Part shown: in pieces, positions 53,918-63,023 of the stretch | Numbering within the stretch: the first letter of the stretch is position 1 | How the letters are laid out: each line of letters begins with the position of its first letter | Source: Mojavia pulchra JT2-VF2 | Lineage (GTDB): Bacteria; Cyanobacteriota; Cyanobacteriia; Cyanobacteriales; Nostocaceae | Assembly: GCA_019359325.1 (NCBI GenBank) | Contig: JAHHHN010000009.1 | Coordinates: 124,001 to 188,000, forward strand | Length of the DNA stretch: 64,000 nt | Reading direction: 5' to 3' | Made by a program: the position numbers and the translations under genes | The notes under the pieces: generated by a model | Database searches by the model: none | Told to the model about the DNA's origin: nothing | Seen by the model: only the letters and a program-made list of their open reading frames with translations

Positions 53918-56900
53918 CTACCAAGGATTACCGACCATTGTGAATGCTGCCCAATAATAAGGATGGGATAGTGATTCATCAGGTTGATCAATACTGTCAG
54001 CAGGTAAAGGCAAATTCCCTACTGAACCCAAGCCTTGGATTTGACCATTCTTTAAATAAACATTTCCCTTGGCCATAGCTACCTGAGCTTTTCTTAAAGC
54101 TTCTGCCCGAATAGGAGCAGTCTTTAAATTCTGATAAAATTCTGTCATTAAAGCTGCTGTACCAACATCGTTGACTGCCCAAAGACTAGCAATACTAGTT
54201 TTAACACCTGCTAGTACAGCTAAACCAGCAAAGCCAATCTCTGCTTCTTCGCTCCCCAAAGCAGTTCTGCAAGCACTCAGTACCAGCATTTCGACTTGGG
54301 GTTCATTCAACCTTAACTGCCGTATCTGGTTTAAACGTAACTTGTCTTCCCACAGCTGAATGTAGGAGTTGCTTAAAGCACCAGTAGCAAAATCAGCATG
54401 GGTTGCCATATGAATAATGCCAAAAGGTTGTTGGCTGCGGATAGTTTTGAGATTTGCTAATGTGGCTTGTTTGTCTAATAATAATTTGCCCTGCCAAAGT
54501 TTAGAAATTAATGTTGATAATTCTAGAGGAACTGCTGGTAAGGGTTCTTGTCCCTGAGTACTTTGAGAAACACCGAGCGCTAAAACTTGGGATTTTTTAA
54601 TGTCAGTATATAAGGTGTTAGTCAAGCTGAGACTTGGCATCAAACCAATACTATATTTTTCTACTAAAAATCCCTTGCCATCGTTAAGGGCTGCTATTGG
54701 AATTGAACGTAAGCCAATATCTGGTAGAAATACTAAATTATTGATTTCTCGTGCCTGCAAATCTGTTTCTAGTGGTGCAATAATCCAACTATAAAGTTGT
54801 TGAGATGAACGCAAATAAGTGGTACGACGACGGTTTCGTGGATTAATGATTTGGTCACGGAATTCTTGGGCTACTTGCAAAACTTTGGTTTTTGACGCGC
54901 TAGGAATGCGCTTGCGTATAGGATCACCCTTCCCGGTTACTACTACTAGTTCGAGTTGTTCATTATCCTGTTCTGCTGTGGTATTTAACTGTTTAGTAGA
55001 TTTAACTTCGCCTACAAGCCCATTAAGGGGAATTTCTACAGGTACAAAACTAATATAAATAAATGCGGGTTTAACACCAGTAGCTTGCTCAATTGTCAGA
55101 GCAATTTCTCTGGCTTCATCCGGTGATTTAAGGGGCGGAGTGGCTACACCTAAATAATCTGCAACCCTAGCTGTTAATTTATCTTCGGGAGTGGGGTTGG
55201 TATCAAGGATGGTAACGCCATTTCTAGGCGGATTGGGGTTAGGGTTAGTCGGTGTACCTTGCTTGCACTGAAAAGTGCAGGTAGGAACATCTGGTGTGGG
55301 ATCTGTTGGTGTGGGGTCTGTTGGTGTGGGGTCTGTTGGTGTGGGGTCTGTTGGTGTGGGGTCTGTTGGTGTGGGGTCTGTTGGTGTGGGGTCTGTTGGT
55401 GTGGGGTCTGTTGGTGTGGGGTCTGTTGGTGTGGGATCTGTTGGTGTGGGATCTGTTGGTGTGGGATCTGTTGGTGTGGGATCTGTTGGTGTGGGATCTG
55501 TTGGTGTGGGATCTGTTGGTGTGGGATCTGTTGGTGTGGGATCTGTTGGCGTGGGGTCTGTTGGCGTGGGGTCTGTTGGTGTGGGATCTGTTGGCGTGGG
55601 GTCTGTTGGGGTAGAAACGACGTTGATTCCTATCTGTATGGGTGTTGAAGAGGAAACAACATCGTTTGCACTAATGGTAAAGGCGTTGAATGAACCATTA
55701 GTATCTGTTGGGGGCGTGTAAACCAAAGTATCGCCGCTAGATAAGGTAGTAACACCAGGGACAACAGCAACACCATTAACAGTGAGGCTACCTGTATTTA
55801 GCGTATCAATTTGGATGGATGTGATGTCGTTATTGGCATCAGTAACTATTGCAGCCAGAGTATCGAAGCCAAAAGTTACTTGCTGATTAGTTTGGGTATC
55901 TGGTAGCGATGAGATTGCCGTTAGTGTAGGAGGAGAGTTGACGGAATTGATGGTGATACCGCTAGGAGTGCCACTAGCAGCCCCGCCATTTGGTAAGACG
56001 GGCGAACTCAAGCTACCCGCAGAGATGATTGAAGTGTCACCCGCATTGAGTGCGCCTGCTACGCCATTAACACTGGCATCACCGACAATAAATGGCACAT
56101 TGTTGGGCCCACCATCATGTTGAATTGTAATAGTACCGCCTACAGGTGGTGCAAAGCTAACATTTGGCTCACCAAGAATAATTCCACTAGTAGCGATCGC
56201 ATCACCGTCAATTGTTGTCCCTGTTCCTTGAATTAGTCCGTTTGTCAACACCTGCACAGCACCGCCTTGAATCGTGCTGCCAAATTCGCCAATTGCCTGA
56301 GTGCTGATAGTGCTAAAACTAATTGTGCTGCCAAAAGGATTGCTAGTTTGTAAGGTAACTGCACCACCTGTAGCAGTTGCACCCGAACCGAAATTTGTGG
56401 CGATCGCATCACTATTAATAGTAGTAGTAGTAATGTTATTTCCGGCAGTTAAGTTAACTGCACCACCTGTAGCAGTTGCAGACCCATCTGCGTTGGTAGC
56501 GATCGCTGAGGTGTTAATGGCATCATTAACCGTGATATTATTCGCAGCATTTAAGTTAACTGTACCAGATGTACCTGTAAAGCTACCTCCTCCATCTTTA
56601 CTTACAGAAGAGTTAATTGCCCCTGTAGTGATGCTACCTGCTGTAGTTGTCAGTTGAACATTGCCACCTGTACCGGAGTCAATAAAGCCTTCACTAAAAG
56701 AGGAATTAATTGCTTGGGTTAGGATATCACCTGTGGCATTTAAAGTGACCGAGCCACCAGTCGCACTAGTGAAAAACGGCTCAGTAATACTGGTGTCTAG
56801 AGAGCCTAAAGTAATTGCACCTCCAGTAGTAGTAACACCGATACTACCTGTTCCATAGCCGTTACCACTGGCAATAATGTTACCTGCACTAATGTTGCCA

Positions 56901-59452
56901 GTTGCAGACAAATTCACATTGCCGCTGGTACTAAAACTACCAACTGTATTGAGATTTCCCAGAGATAAGCTGGCTCCTGAAATGGTAATGGCTCCTCCGG
57001 TAGTATTGATTGTATCGGTGATAGTAGCAAAAATTACAGAGCCACTAGTTGATGTCAGGCTGAAACCACCGCTACTGCCTAAGCTTAATGTAGCTACTCC
57101 AGGGGTAGTTACTCCAGGTGTAGACCCAGTAATGGAATCTATGGTAATGTTTCCTGTCGCTTGTAAGTCGATATTCGCACCGAACCCTAAGCTAGCAAGT
57201 GCCCCCCAAGAAACGGTGTTAGCCCCACTATCTGCTAGGTCAAAAGGAATACTGCCTGCCGTACTATCAAAAGTACCTGACCCTGATGGAGCATCAATAA
57301 TAGTCAATGTGCTGGGGTCGAGTAATAAACTCCCTAATTTACCATTGGCTGCTGAAGTATCTACTTGACCATTGAAGGTTAAGAAATTTTTGCCCGATAC
57401 TTCTACAAAACCACCATCGCCAATATTTACCCCTCCACGGGCAGTAATTTTTCCTAAAAATTGAGTTGTATCGTTACCCCAAACAATAACGCGTCCCCCA
57501 TTTCCATTTAGGTTGCTGTCAGCGTTAATTACCGAATTGGAGTCAACATAAGTTTGAGCCGCATTGGGCACAGTTCCCTGACCTTTGTAATCACCTCCAA
57601 TCAGCACAGTACCGCCACCATTCGTCCCAGAGGCGTTAATATTAGCGCCAATTACGCCCACTTTTTTACCCAAAGCATTCACAGTACCGCCTGTTGGGCC
57701 GGATACATCTACTTTGCCGGACACAATGGTTGTACCTGGAGTAATAGGAACATTGGTGTTGGAACCGGGAACTTTCACACTACCATCAGGGTTTGCGCTT
57801 AACCCAGTGTTACCTACTGTCAACAGTTCGGGTAAAGAGACAATGGGAATTGTCGAATTGTTTGGTTGATTACTATTAGCAGCTAGGGGCTGAATTTCCA
57901 GACTCAACAAATTTCCTGGCTGACTCAGACGTACCCAACTTTGCCCTGGTACAGATGTAATCAGGATTTGTCCTGCTGGTGCTGAGAGTTGCCCAGTATT
58001 TACGACTGTCCCGCCCAAAAGGTTCAAACTCTGCCCCGCACCCACGCCCAAATTGCCAGCATTCAAAATTGCCCCTGGCTGAGTCATGGTAAATGCAAAT
58101 CCAGTGGGATTACCTGCTAAAACTGTATAGTCATTAGCACCAATGGCATTAAACCAACTGTTACCAAAGCCAACACCGTTAGCTGTTGTTGCCGTAAAAG
58201 CGCCAGGAACATTTAAACTGGCATTAGATCCAAAAACAAATCCTGCCGGATTCATCAAGAAGAGGTTAGGACTGCCCCCTGTTACTTGAATTAAGCCATT
58301 AATTACTGAAGCATTGCCACCTGTAATCCGTCCGAGAATATTTTGCAAGTTGGGATTGGCTTGAAAATTGGCGATTTGTTCTGGTGTTACCCCAAACTGT
58401 TGAAAGCTGTGGAAGAGGTTAGCACCATCGCCAGAAGTTGTACCACCAGTAATATCGAGCCTGTTGCCATTGGGAGTAACTATTGTGCCTGTACCGTCAA
58501 TAGCAGGTACAATTTGTTGCGCTTTGGCAATGCCAGTATAAATCGCGGCGAACAGAGGAACAATTGCTAAGGAAATATATTTAAGTGTTTGAAAATTAGG
58601 GATAAGAGGAATGTAGCCAACTTTGAGAGACTTTAAGCCTGAAAAAGCAGCCTTTGCCTGAGTAGCCGCCTCAGCAATAAAATTATGTGAAAGTTTCTTA
58701 TGCCGCAATCGGAAACGTCCTGCGGGTAATTCCACATCGATTTGATACTGGTCAGCGAGTCCCCGCCGTTTTAGTGCTTGAGCAATAACTTGTTGGGAAC
58801 ACAAAACAACTTCTAAACTGCGCTCTTGAGTTACACTAGCTGAATGTTTGCGGTAATAGTAGAGTGGTTTCTTGACGTGTCCTACCTGAGCAACTTCTGA
58901 TAGTCGCAAACATAAATCGTAGTCTTCAGCATAAGACGGCGAACCATCAAATCCATTCACTCGGTCGTAAGCTGAACGGCGAATGAGGCGGAATTGGAAA
59001 GTCATAAAATCCACTAGCAGCCGTTCTGGGGAGTAGGGAATGCGACAACGATTACCATAGCCGAGAACCTTGCTGTTTTCGTCGATATCTAGGTAGTCAG
59101 TGTAAACAAATCCCATTTCTTGGTAAAGGTTGAGTTTGGCAGCGGTTTCTGCCAAAGCTGTAGGGGCTAGTAGGTCATCGCTATCTATCCAACCGATGTA
59201 AATTCCAGTAGTTTGGGCGATCGCTGCTTGTCGCGCTAAAGTAATTCCTTGATGGGGCGCTGTTACTACGCGGATTCTCGCATCTTTATGGGTATATTCC
59301 TTGGCGATCGCCACAGATGCATCTGTAGAGCCATCATCCCAAATTAGTAGCTCAAAGTCTTGCCATGTCTGTTGTAGGACACTCGCGATCGCTGCCCCAA
59401 GGTAACGCTCTCGATTGTAATTAATGATGACAATAGAGATCAGCGGTGACAT
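53918..59452 (-). CDS. Giant fusion: GT2 glycosyltransferase - TpsA exoprotein - PTDP repeat - CHAT peptidase
   Basis: 1844 residues in one uninterrupted frame. Residues 1-248 form a complete GT2 domain (ISIVIINYNRERYLGAAI, WDDGSTDAS, DSDD at 90-93, YAEDYDLCLRL, final RFRLRHKK). Residues 290-311 are a hydrophobic signal-like segment ending AKA before QQIVPA. A TPS domain runs from about 312 (DGANLFHSFQQFG, NLFLMNPAGFVFG), then Gly/Asn-rich beta-repeats and a dystroglycan-like Ig-type segment near 1150-1260 (QVTFGFDTLAAIVTD). The (TPTDP)n linker is at about 1281-1386. A CHAT domain follows to the C-terminus, with His1685 (HMATHADF) and Cys1728 (LSACRTALG). Between the GT end and the signal there is no ATG, GTG or TTG except TTG at codon 249 (58708). 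A 63-residue signal from that TTG would fit TPS exoproteins, and AGGA lies 9 bp before it. The TpsB at 59670 is divergent. Confidence 0.9.
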   Translation of the reverse strand: MSPLISIVIINYNRERYLGAAIASVLQQTWQDFELLIWDDGSTDASVAIAKEYTHKDARIRVVTAPHQGITLARQAAIAQTTGIYIGWIDSDDLLAPTALAETAAKLNLYQEMGFVYTDYLDIDENSKVLGYGNRCRIPYSPERLLVDFMTFQFRLIRRSAYDRVNGFDGSPSYAEDYDLCLRLSEVAQVGHVKKPLYYYRKHSASVTQERSLEVVLCSQQVIAQALKRRGLADQYQIDVELPAGRFRLRHKKLSHNFIAEAATQAKAAFSGLKSLKVGYIPLIPNFQTLKYISLAIVPLFAAIYTGIAKAQQIVPAIDGTGTIVTPNGNRLDITGGTTSGDGANLFHSFQQFGVTPEQIANFQANPNLQNILGRITGGNASVINGLIQVTGGSPNLFLMNPAGFVFGSNASLNVPGAFTATTANGVGFGNSWFNAIGANDYTVLAGNPTGFAFTMTQPGAILNAGNLGVGAGQSLNLLGGTVVNTGQLSAPAGQILITSVPGQSWVRLSQPGNLLSLEIQPLAANSNQPNNSTIPIVSLPELLTVGNTGLSANPDGSVKVPGSNTNVPITPGTTIVSGKVDVSGPTGGTVNALGKKVGVIGANINASGTNGGGTVLIGGDYKGQGTVPNAAQTYVDSNSVINADSNLNGNGGRVIVWGNDTTQFLGKITARGGVNIGDGGFVEVSGKNFLTFNGQVDTSAANGKLGSLLLDPSTLTIIDAPSGSGTFDSTAGSIPFDLADSGANTVSWGALASLGFGANIDLQATGNITIDSITGSTPGVTTPGVATLSLGSSGGFSLTSTSGSVIFATITDTINTTGGAITISGASLSLGNLNTVGSFSTSGNVNLSATGNISAGNIIASGNGYGTGSIGVTTTGGAITLGSLDTSITEPFFTSATGGSVTLNATGDILTQAINSSFSEGFIDSGTGGNVQLTTTAGSITTGAINSSVSKDGGGSFTGTSGTVNLNAANNITVNDAINTSAIATNADGSATATGGAVNLTAGNNITTTTINSDAIATNFGSGATATGGAVTLQTSNPFGSTISFSTISTQAIGEFGSTIQGGAVQVLTNGLIQGTGTTIDGDAIATSGIILGEPNVSFAPPVGGTITIQHDGGPNNVPFIVGDASVNGVAGALNAGDTSIISAGSLSSPVLPNGGAASGTPSGITINSVNSPPTLTAISSLPDTQTNQQVTFGFDTLAAIVTDANNDITSIQIDTLNTGSLTVNGVAVVPGVTTLSSGDTLVYTPPTDTNGSFNAFTISANDVVSSSTPIQIGINVVSTPTDPTPTDPTPTDPTPTDPTPTDPTPTDPTPTDPTPTDPTPTDPTPTDPTPTDPTPTDPTPTDPTPTDPTPTDPTPTDPTPTDPTPTDPTPTDPTPTDPTPTDPTPDVPTCTFQCKQGTPTNPNPNPPRNGVTILDTNPTPEDKLTARVADYLGVATPPLKSPDEAREIALTIEQATGVKPAFIYISFVPVEIPLNGLVGEVKSTKQLNTTAEQDNEQLELVVVTGKGDPIRKRIPSASKTKVLQVAQEFRDQIINPRNRRRTTYLRSSQQLYSWIIAPLETDLQAREINNLVFLPDIGLRSIPIAALNDGKGFLVEKYSIGLMPSLSLTNTLYTDIKKSQVLALGVSQSTQGQEPLPAVPLELSTLISKLWQGKLLLDKQATLANLKTIRSQQPFGIIHMATHADFATGALSNSYIQLWEDKLRLNQIRQLRLNEPQVEMLVLSACRTALGSEEAEIGFAGLAVLAGVKTSIASLWAVNDVGTAALMTEFYQNLKTAPIRAEALRKAQVAMAKGNVYLKNGQIQGLGSVGNLPLPADSIDQPDESLSHPYYWAAFTMVGNPW
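55293..55615. repeat. 15-bp tandem repeat, about 21 copies, in frame
   Basis: The unit GGTGTGGGRTCTGTT encodes (PTDPT) on the minus strand. Copies step exactly 15 bp from 55302 to 55602 by the TCTGTTGG marker. They fall into blocks of GGGGTC and GGGATC variants, a run of about eight of the latter in the middle. This shows block-wise expansion. It forms an extended, flexible, Thr/Asp-rich linker between the secreted part and the CHAT domain. The high-scoring 'GVGSVGVG' and 'WCGVC' plus-strand ORFs are shadows. Confidence 0.95.
58706..58720 (-). promoter_or_regulatory. Candidate internal start (AGGA...TTG) for a TpsA-CHAT product
   Basis: On the minus strand GCAGGACGTTTCCGATTG places AGGA 9 bases before a TTG codon at 58708, in frame with the TPS-CHAT part and just after the GT2 domain. 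Use of it would split the fusion into GT2 and secreted protein from one transcript. Confidence 0.35.
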
Positions 59453-59669
59453 GGAATTACTCCAGATTTGTTAATCTATTACCAGCATACAATGCTAGCG
59501 GATATCACTGAGACGCAATTGGTTTAAATGTATTAAATGTATATGTTTTTTTGATTATTAATGTTAATCTCAAAAATATAATATTCAAATTTATATATTC
59601 ATGTAGCCAAAGCATACTCAGGAGTCGAAAAGGCTAAATCCTTAAATAAGGCATCTCAATACATTCAAA
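59453..59669. other. Divergent promoter region of the fusion gene and TpsB
   Basis: 217 bp between divergent starts at 59452 (-) and 59670 (+). It is very AT-rich in the middle, with TATTAAATGTATATG. No operator palindrome stands out. A shared region is consistent with co-regulation of the secreted protein and its pore. Confidence 0.5.
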
Positions 59670-61448
59670 ATGAGAAAAGATATAAAAATTAATTTGAAGC
59701 CTGAAGCCCAGACTCAGCAAAGATTCATCTGTTTATTTCATCTATTGTTAGATAATTTGCAAAGTTATAACAATCTCAGTTTCAAGTGTGGTTTGCTAAT
59801 TCTGCATTTGGTCTGGATTGTACCGATGAATGGGCTGAAAGCTACAGCTAGTGATAGTCACACCCACAACTGGGAACTCACAACTGGGAACTCACAACTG
59901 GGAACTCAGCACTCAACGCCACCAGCAGTAAATCCTGAGCGGATTTACGTCCGCAAAATTCAAGTTATAGATAGCACAGTCTTTAGTGAAAATGAATTGA
60001 ATGCAGCTGTGCAGCCTTTTGAAGGACGGGAATTAACTCAAGAAGAAATCGCAAAAGCAGCGGATGCTGTTACCCAGCTTTACCTAAATAAAAACTACAT
60101 TAATTCTAGGGCGATTCCTGTAGCTCGGCAGCTTGGTAGTACCGATGGTGTTGCCATTATTCGCGTCATCGAAGGGCGACTAGCAGAAATTGAAATTCAA
60201 GGAACAAAGCGTTTAAATCCTTCCTATATTCGTAGTCGCATCGAATTGGGCGCTGGTATTCCTTTGAATACAATTAAGCTTGAAGAGCAATTGAGGTTAT
60301 TAAGACTTGATCCGCTTTTCAACAATATAGAAGCCAGCCTCCGCCCAACGGGTAAGGTTGGGCAAAGTATTCTGATTGTCAGAGTTGATGAAGCAAACCC
60401 TTTCACCAGCAGCTTGAGTATAGATAACTATTCTCCACCTAGTATTGGAGCTGAAAGATTTGGTATTCAACTGAGCCATCGCAACTTAACGGGTAATGGA
60501 GATGAACTAGCAGGTTCTTATTACCGCACACTTACAGGTGGTTCTAATGTCTTTGATTTTAGCTATCAAATTCCCGTAAACGCCATGAACGGGAAGGTAC
60601 GCTTGAGAGTCGCACCCAATCGTAACGAAATTACTGAGCCACCGTTTGATCAGTTGGGTATACGGGCTGATCAAGATGTTTATGAAATTAGTTATCGTCA
60701 GCCGTTAGTGCGATCGCCTAGAGAAGAATTTGCCTTATCCTTAGGGTTTACTTATGAGGATGGTCAAACTTTTCTTTTTGATCGACTCCCAACTCCTTTT
60801 GGTATTGGCCCCGATCCCAATGGAGTTAGCCGCACCAGTGTATTAAAATTTAGCCAAGACTATGTGAGACGCGATCCTCAAGGAGCCTGGTTTCTACTAT
60901 CGCAATTTAGGTTAGGTACTGGCTTATTCGATGCCACTATCAATAATGATCCAATTCCTGATGGTCGTTTTTTCAGTTGGCTAGGTCAGATACAGCGCGT
61001 ACAGCAACTTAATGATAATCACCTGTTGCTGATTCAAGCAGACTTGCAACTAACACCAGACAGCTTATTACCTTCCCAGCAATTTGTGATTGGGGGTGGA
61101 CAGTCTGTAAGGGGATATCGCCAAAATATTCGCTCTGGGGATAATGGATTTCGTTTGGCGATTGAAGATCGGATCACAGTAGAACGTAATGAAGCTGGAT
61201 TACCTACAATTCAATTCGCGCCGTTTATCGATTTGGGAACCGTTTGGAATCAATCCGATAATCCTAATAAGCTACCCAATCAAACATTTCTAGCTAGTGC
61301 AGGCTTAGGATTATTGTGGAATCAAGCTTTCGGATTTGATCGTCTCACTTTGCGGCTCGATTATGGAGTGCCATTTGTCAATTTAGCAGATCGAGGCAAT
61401 AATGCCCAAGATGAAGGCTTTTACTTTAGTGTGCGCTATCAACCTTAA
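59670..61448 (+). CDS. TpsB outer-membrane transporter (ShlB/FhaC/HecB family), copy 2
   Basis: 592 residues. N-terminal signal or anchor at about 42-62 (CGLLILHLVWIVPMNGLKATA), preceded by an unusually long polar stretch. A short region with three 14-bp tandem copies (ACAACTGGGAACTC, from about 59867) encodes a frame-shifted low-complexity piece (HNWELTTGNSQLGT). POTRA domains follow (IYVRKIQVIDSTVFSENEL; KRLNPSYIRSRIELGAG) and then the barrel with VRGYR in GGQSVRGYRQNIRSG. The C-terminus is SVRYQP, without a terminal Phe. It is clearly a paralogue of copy 1 but diverged. Its partner should be the divergent GT2-TpsA-CHAT protein. Confidence 0.92.
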   Translation: MRKDIKINLKPEAQTQQRFICLFHLLLDNLQSYNNLSFKCGLLILHLVWIVPMNGLKATASDSHTHNWELTTGNSQLGTQHSTPPAVNPERIYVRKIQVIDSTVFSENELNAAVQPFEGRELTQEEIAKAADAVTQLYLNKNYINSRAIPVARQLGSTDGVAIIRVIEGRLAEIEIQGTKRLNPSYIRSRIELGAGIPLNTIKLEEQLRLLRLDPLFNNIEASLRPTGKVGQSILIVRVDEANPFTSSLSIDNYSPPSIGAERFGIQLSHRNLTGNGDELAGSYYRTLTGGSNVFDFSYQIPVNAMNGKVRLRVAPNRNEITEPPFDQLGIRADQDVYEISYRQPLVRSPREEFALSLGFTYEDGQTFLFDRLPTPFGIGPDPNGVSRTSVLKFSQDYVRRDPQGAWFLLSQFRLGTGLFDATINNDPIPDGRFFSWLGQIQRVQQLNDNHLLLIQADLQLTPDSLLPSQQFVIGGGQSVRGYRQNIRSGDNGFRLAIEDRITVERNEAGLPTIQFAPFIDLGTVWNQSDNPNKLPNQTFLASAGLGLLWNQAFGFDRLTLRLDYGVPFVNLADRGNNAQDEGFYFSVRYQP

Positions 61449-61612
61449 CTTTTAAGAGACAAGCGATCGCTACTTTCTAGAGTATTACAACACAGGGTTA
61501 ACAATTCAAAATTCAAAATCAGAAAATTCGGTATTACTAATACTAATTCGTAATTCGTAATTATATCTTCAATTACGAATTACGAATTACAAATTAACAA
61601 TTACGTACCAGC
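61449..61612. other. Short intergenic region with inverted repeat
   Basis: Direct and inverted copies of 'aattcgtaattcgtaatt' and 'aattacgaattacgaatt' near 61545-61590 form a hairpin between convergent genes. It may terminate both. Confidence 0.5.
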
Positions 61613-62809
61613 TTACAAAAGATGCTGGTTATTTTCATCACGATGTTTTTTGAGATACTGCATAAATGGCGTGCCACCCGTGCCAATCTCAGTGTCGTTG
61701 TTGGACTTGGCTGTCTGCTGGTTAATGTAGCGGGCAGCAAATTTTAGATGCTGAGTACGGAATTGTTCTATTAGTGACACACAGTCATTATATAAGTCCT
61801 TGAGTTTCGGTACTCTATCCATGCGGTTTTTGATAAAATCGCGCAGTGTTGAACGTTTTTCCACTTCTTCTACAAAAGCGCGGTGTTTAGGTGGCATATA
61901 ACCCCGCATTTCTATTAAGTATTCCCACAAGGGATCGCCTTCGTGGGCGATGTTAAATAAAGCATCCATAATAGGTACAATCGTACTCTGTGCGCCTGTC
62001 GAACCGCGAAACTGCTGGGGTTCTTCGCCATAAGCTTCTACACCTTCATATATAAGCCCTTCTGGCAATGCAGGGTTGTTTTTCCAGGCGTAAAGGTAGG
62101 GACGGACTCGATTGTAGTAAATATAGGGATCGCAGGCTTCTGGCATCCGGCTCATGGTGGCGTTGATGTTTATCCATGCCTGCTTGATGTCTTCTAAAGC
62201 AGCAATTACCATATCGGTGTCGCCTTGAGCAATCCCCTGCAAAATATTGGGAATCGCCGCTAGTGCAGGTGCAGCTTTGGCTTCGATTTCGATGTGAATG
62301 AGGATAAACCAATCTTCATCCAAACCACCGGAAAAGTTTTGCCACACCATAATGTTGCCAATTTCCATAGGTTCAGTTTCGTGAATTCTTACCCAGTTAT
62401 CCAAGGTATAGGAGGCATAAGACAACACAGGAGGTCTGCCCAGTCTTTGAGAAATCTGGTAAAAAGGTATGGCAATGTTGTGTGGTAGCACTTTAGGAGT
62501 TGTTGCTTCGCCCCAAACATAGGCATGAGTCAGGTAGGAATATATCTGCATTGCCCGACGCAACTGCATCTGGTCTAATGTTTCTCGCTCTACGTCGACT
62601 TTGAGCAGGTTCTTAATCACCTGGCGAATCTTTCCGGTAGCTACCCACTTGGGTAGTAAGGCAACAGTCTTTTGTACTTGCCAAAATATATCTGGCAATT
62701 TAGCCTCAGCAGGAGAATAAATCGGTAAGAAACCACATTGTTGGCTCACATCGTAATCCTCAAGCCGGAGAGGATTCACAATTCCTTCTTTGAGTGTGAT
62801 GGTTGTCAT
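61613..62809 (-). CDS. Indoleamine 2,3-dioxygenase-like haem protein
   Basis: About 398 residues from the ATG at 62809. A TTG further up at 62842 lies in a mobile-element end and is rejected. The IDO pattern is present: YVWG, WFILIHIEIEA, RVRPYLYAWKNN, PEGLIYEGV, RGSTGAQSTIVPIMDALF, and MRGYMPPKHRAFV, then HLKFAARYINQQ, with the His likely the proximal haem ligand. IDO enzymes open the indole ring of tryptophan to N-formylkynurenine in the cytoplasm. In bacteria the substrate may differ. The neighbouring gene encodes an AMP-forming ligase on the same strand, which hints at a small amino-acid or natural-product pathway; this is inference. Confidence 0.85.
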   Translation of the reverse strand: MTTITLKEGIVNPLRLEDYDVSQQCGFLPIYSPAEAKLPDIFWQVQKTVALLPKWVATGKIRQVIKNLLKVDVERETLDQMQLRRAMQIYSYLTHAYVWGEATTPKVLPHNIAIPFYQISQRLGRPPVLSYASYTLDNWVRIHETEPMEIGNIMVWQNFSGGLDEDWFILIHIEIEAKAAPALAAIPNILQGIAQGDTDMVIAALEDIKQAWININATMSRMPEACDPYIYYNRVRPYLYAWKNNPALPEGLIYEGVEAYGEEPQQFRGSTGAQSTIVPIMDALFNIAHEGDPLWEYLIEMRGYMPPKHRAFVEEVEKRSTLRDFIKNRMDRVPKLKDLYNDCVSLIEQFRTQHLKFAARYINQQTAKSNNDTEIGTGGTPFMQYLKKHRDENNQHLL

Positions 62810-62836
62810 AATTCTTTGCCTCAGACAAATTTGTAA

Positions 62837-63023
62837 TACCAATTCAAATAAGAATCTGACAGATTTAAATATGGAAACTGATATTAAAATCTGGCTTTAT
62901 TAATTTTGAATTTTGCGAAAAGTTGCCAGGAGGGTTTCCAACGCCAGTCGCGCATGGGGGAAACCCCCAAGACTGCGCTGGCTCCTCCGTAGCAAACTTT
63001 TCAAGACGAATTTTGAATTGGTA
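62837..63023. mobile_element. MITE-like element overlapping the 3' end of the ligase gene
   Basis: Ends TACCAATTCAAA (62837) and TTTTGAATTGGTA (63011-63023) are inverted repeats. Inside is a nested hairpin with GGGTTTCC/GGGGAAACCC and CGCCAGTCGCGCATG-type arms, a known cyanobacterial intergenic repeat. The right end encodes the last residues (PIQNSS) of the AMP-binding ligase. Confidence 0.65.

Noticed and set aside
55259-55721. Plus-strand ORFs with GVGSV and WCGVC repeats
   Set aside because: They are antisense shadows of the PTDP-coding minisatellite in the fusion gene.
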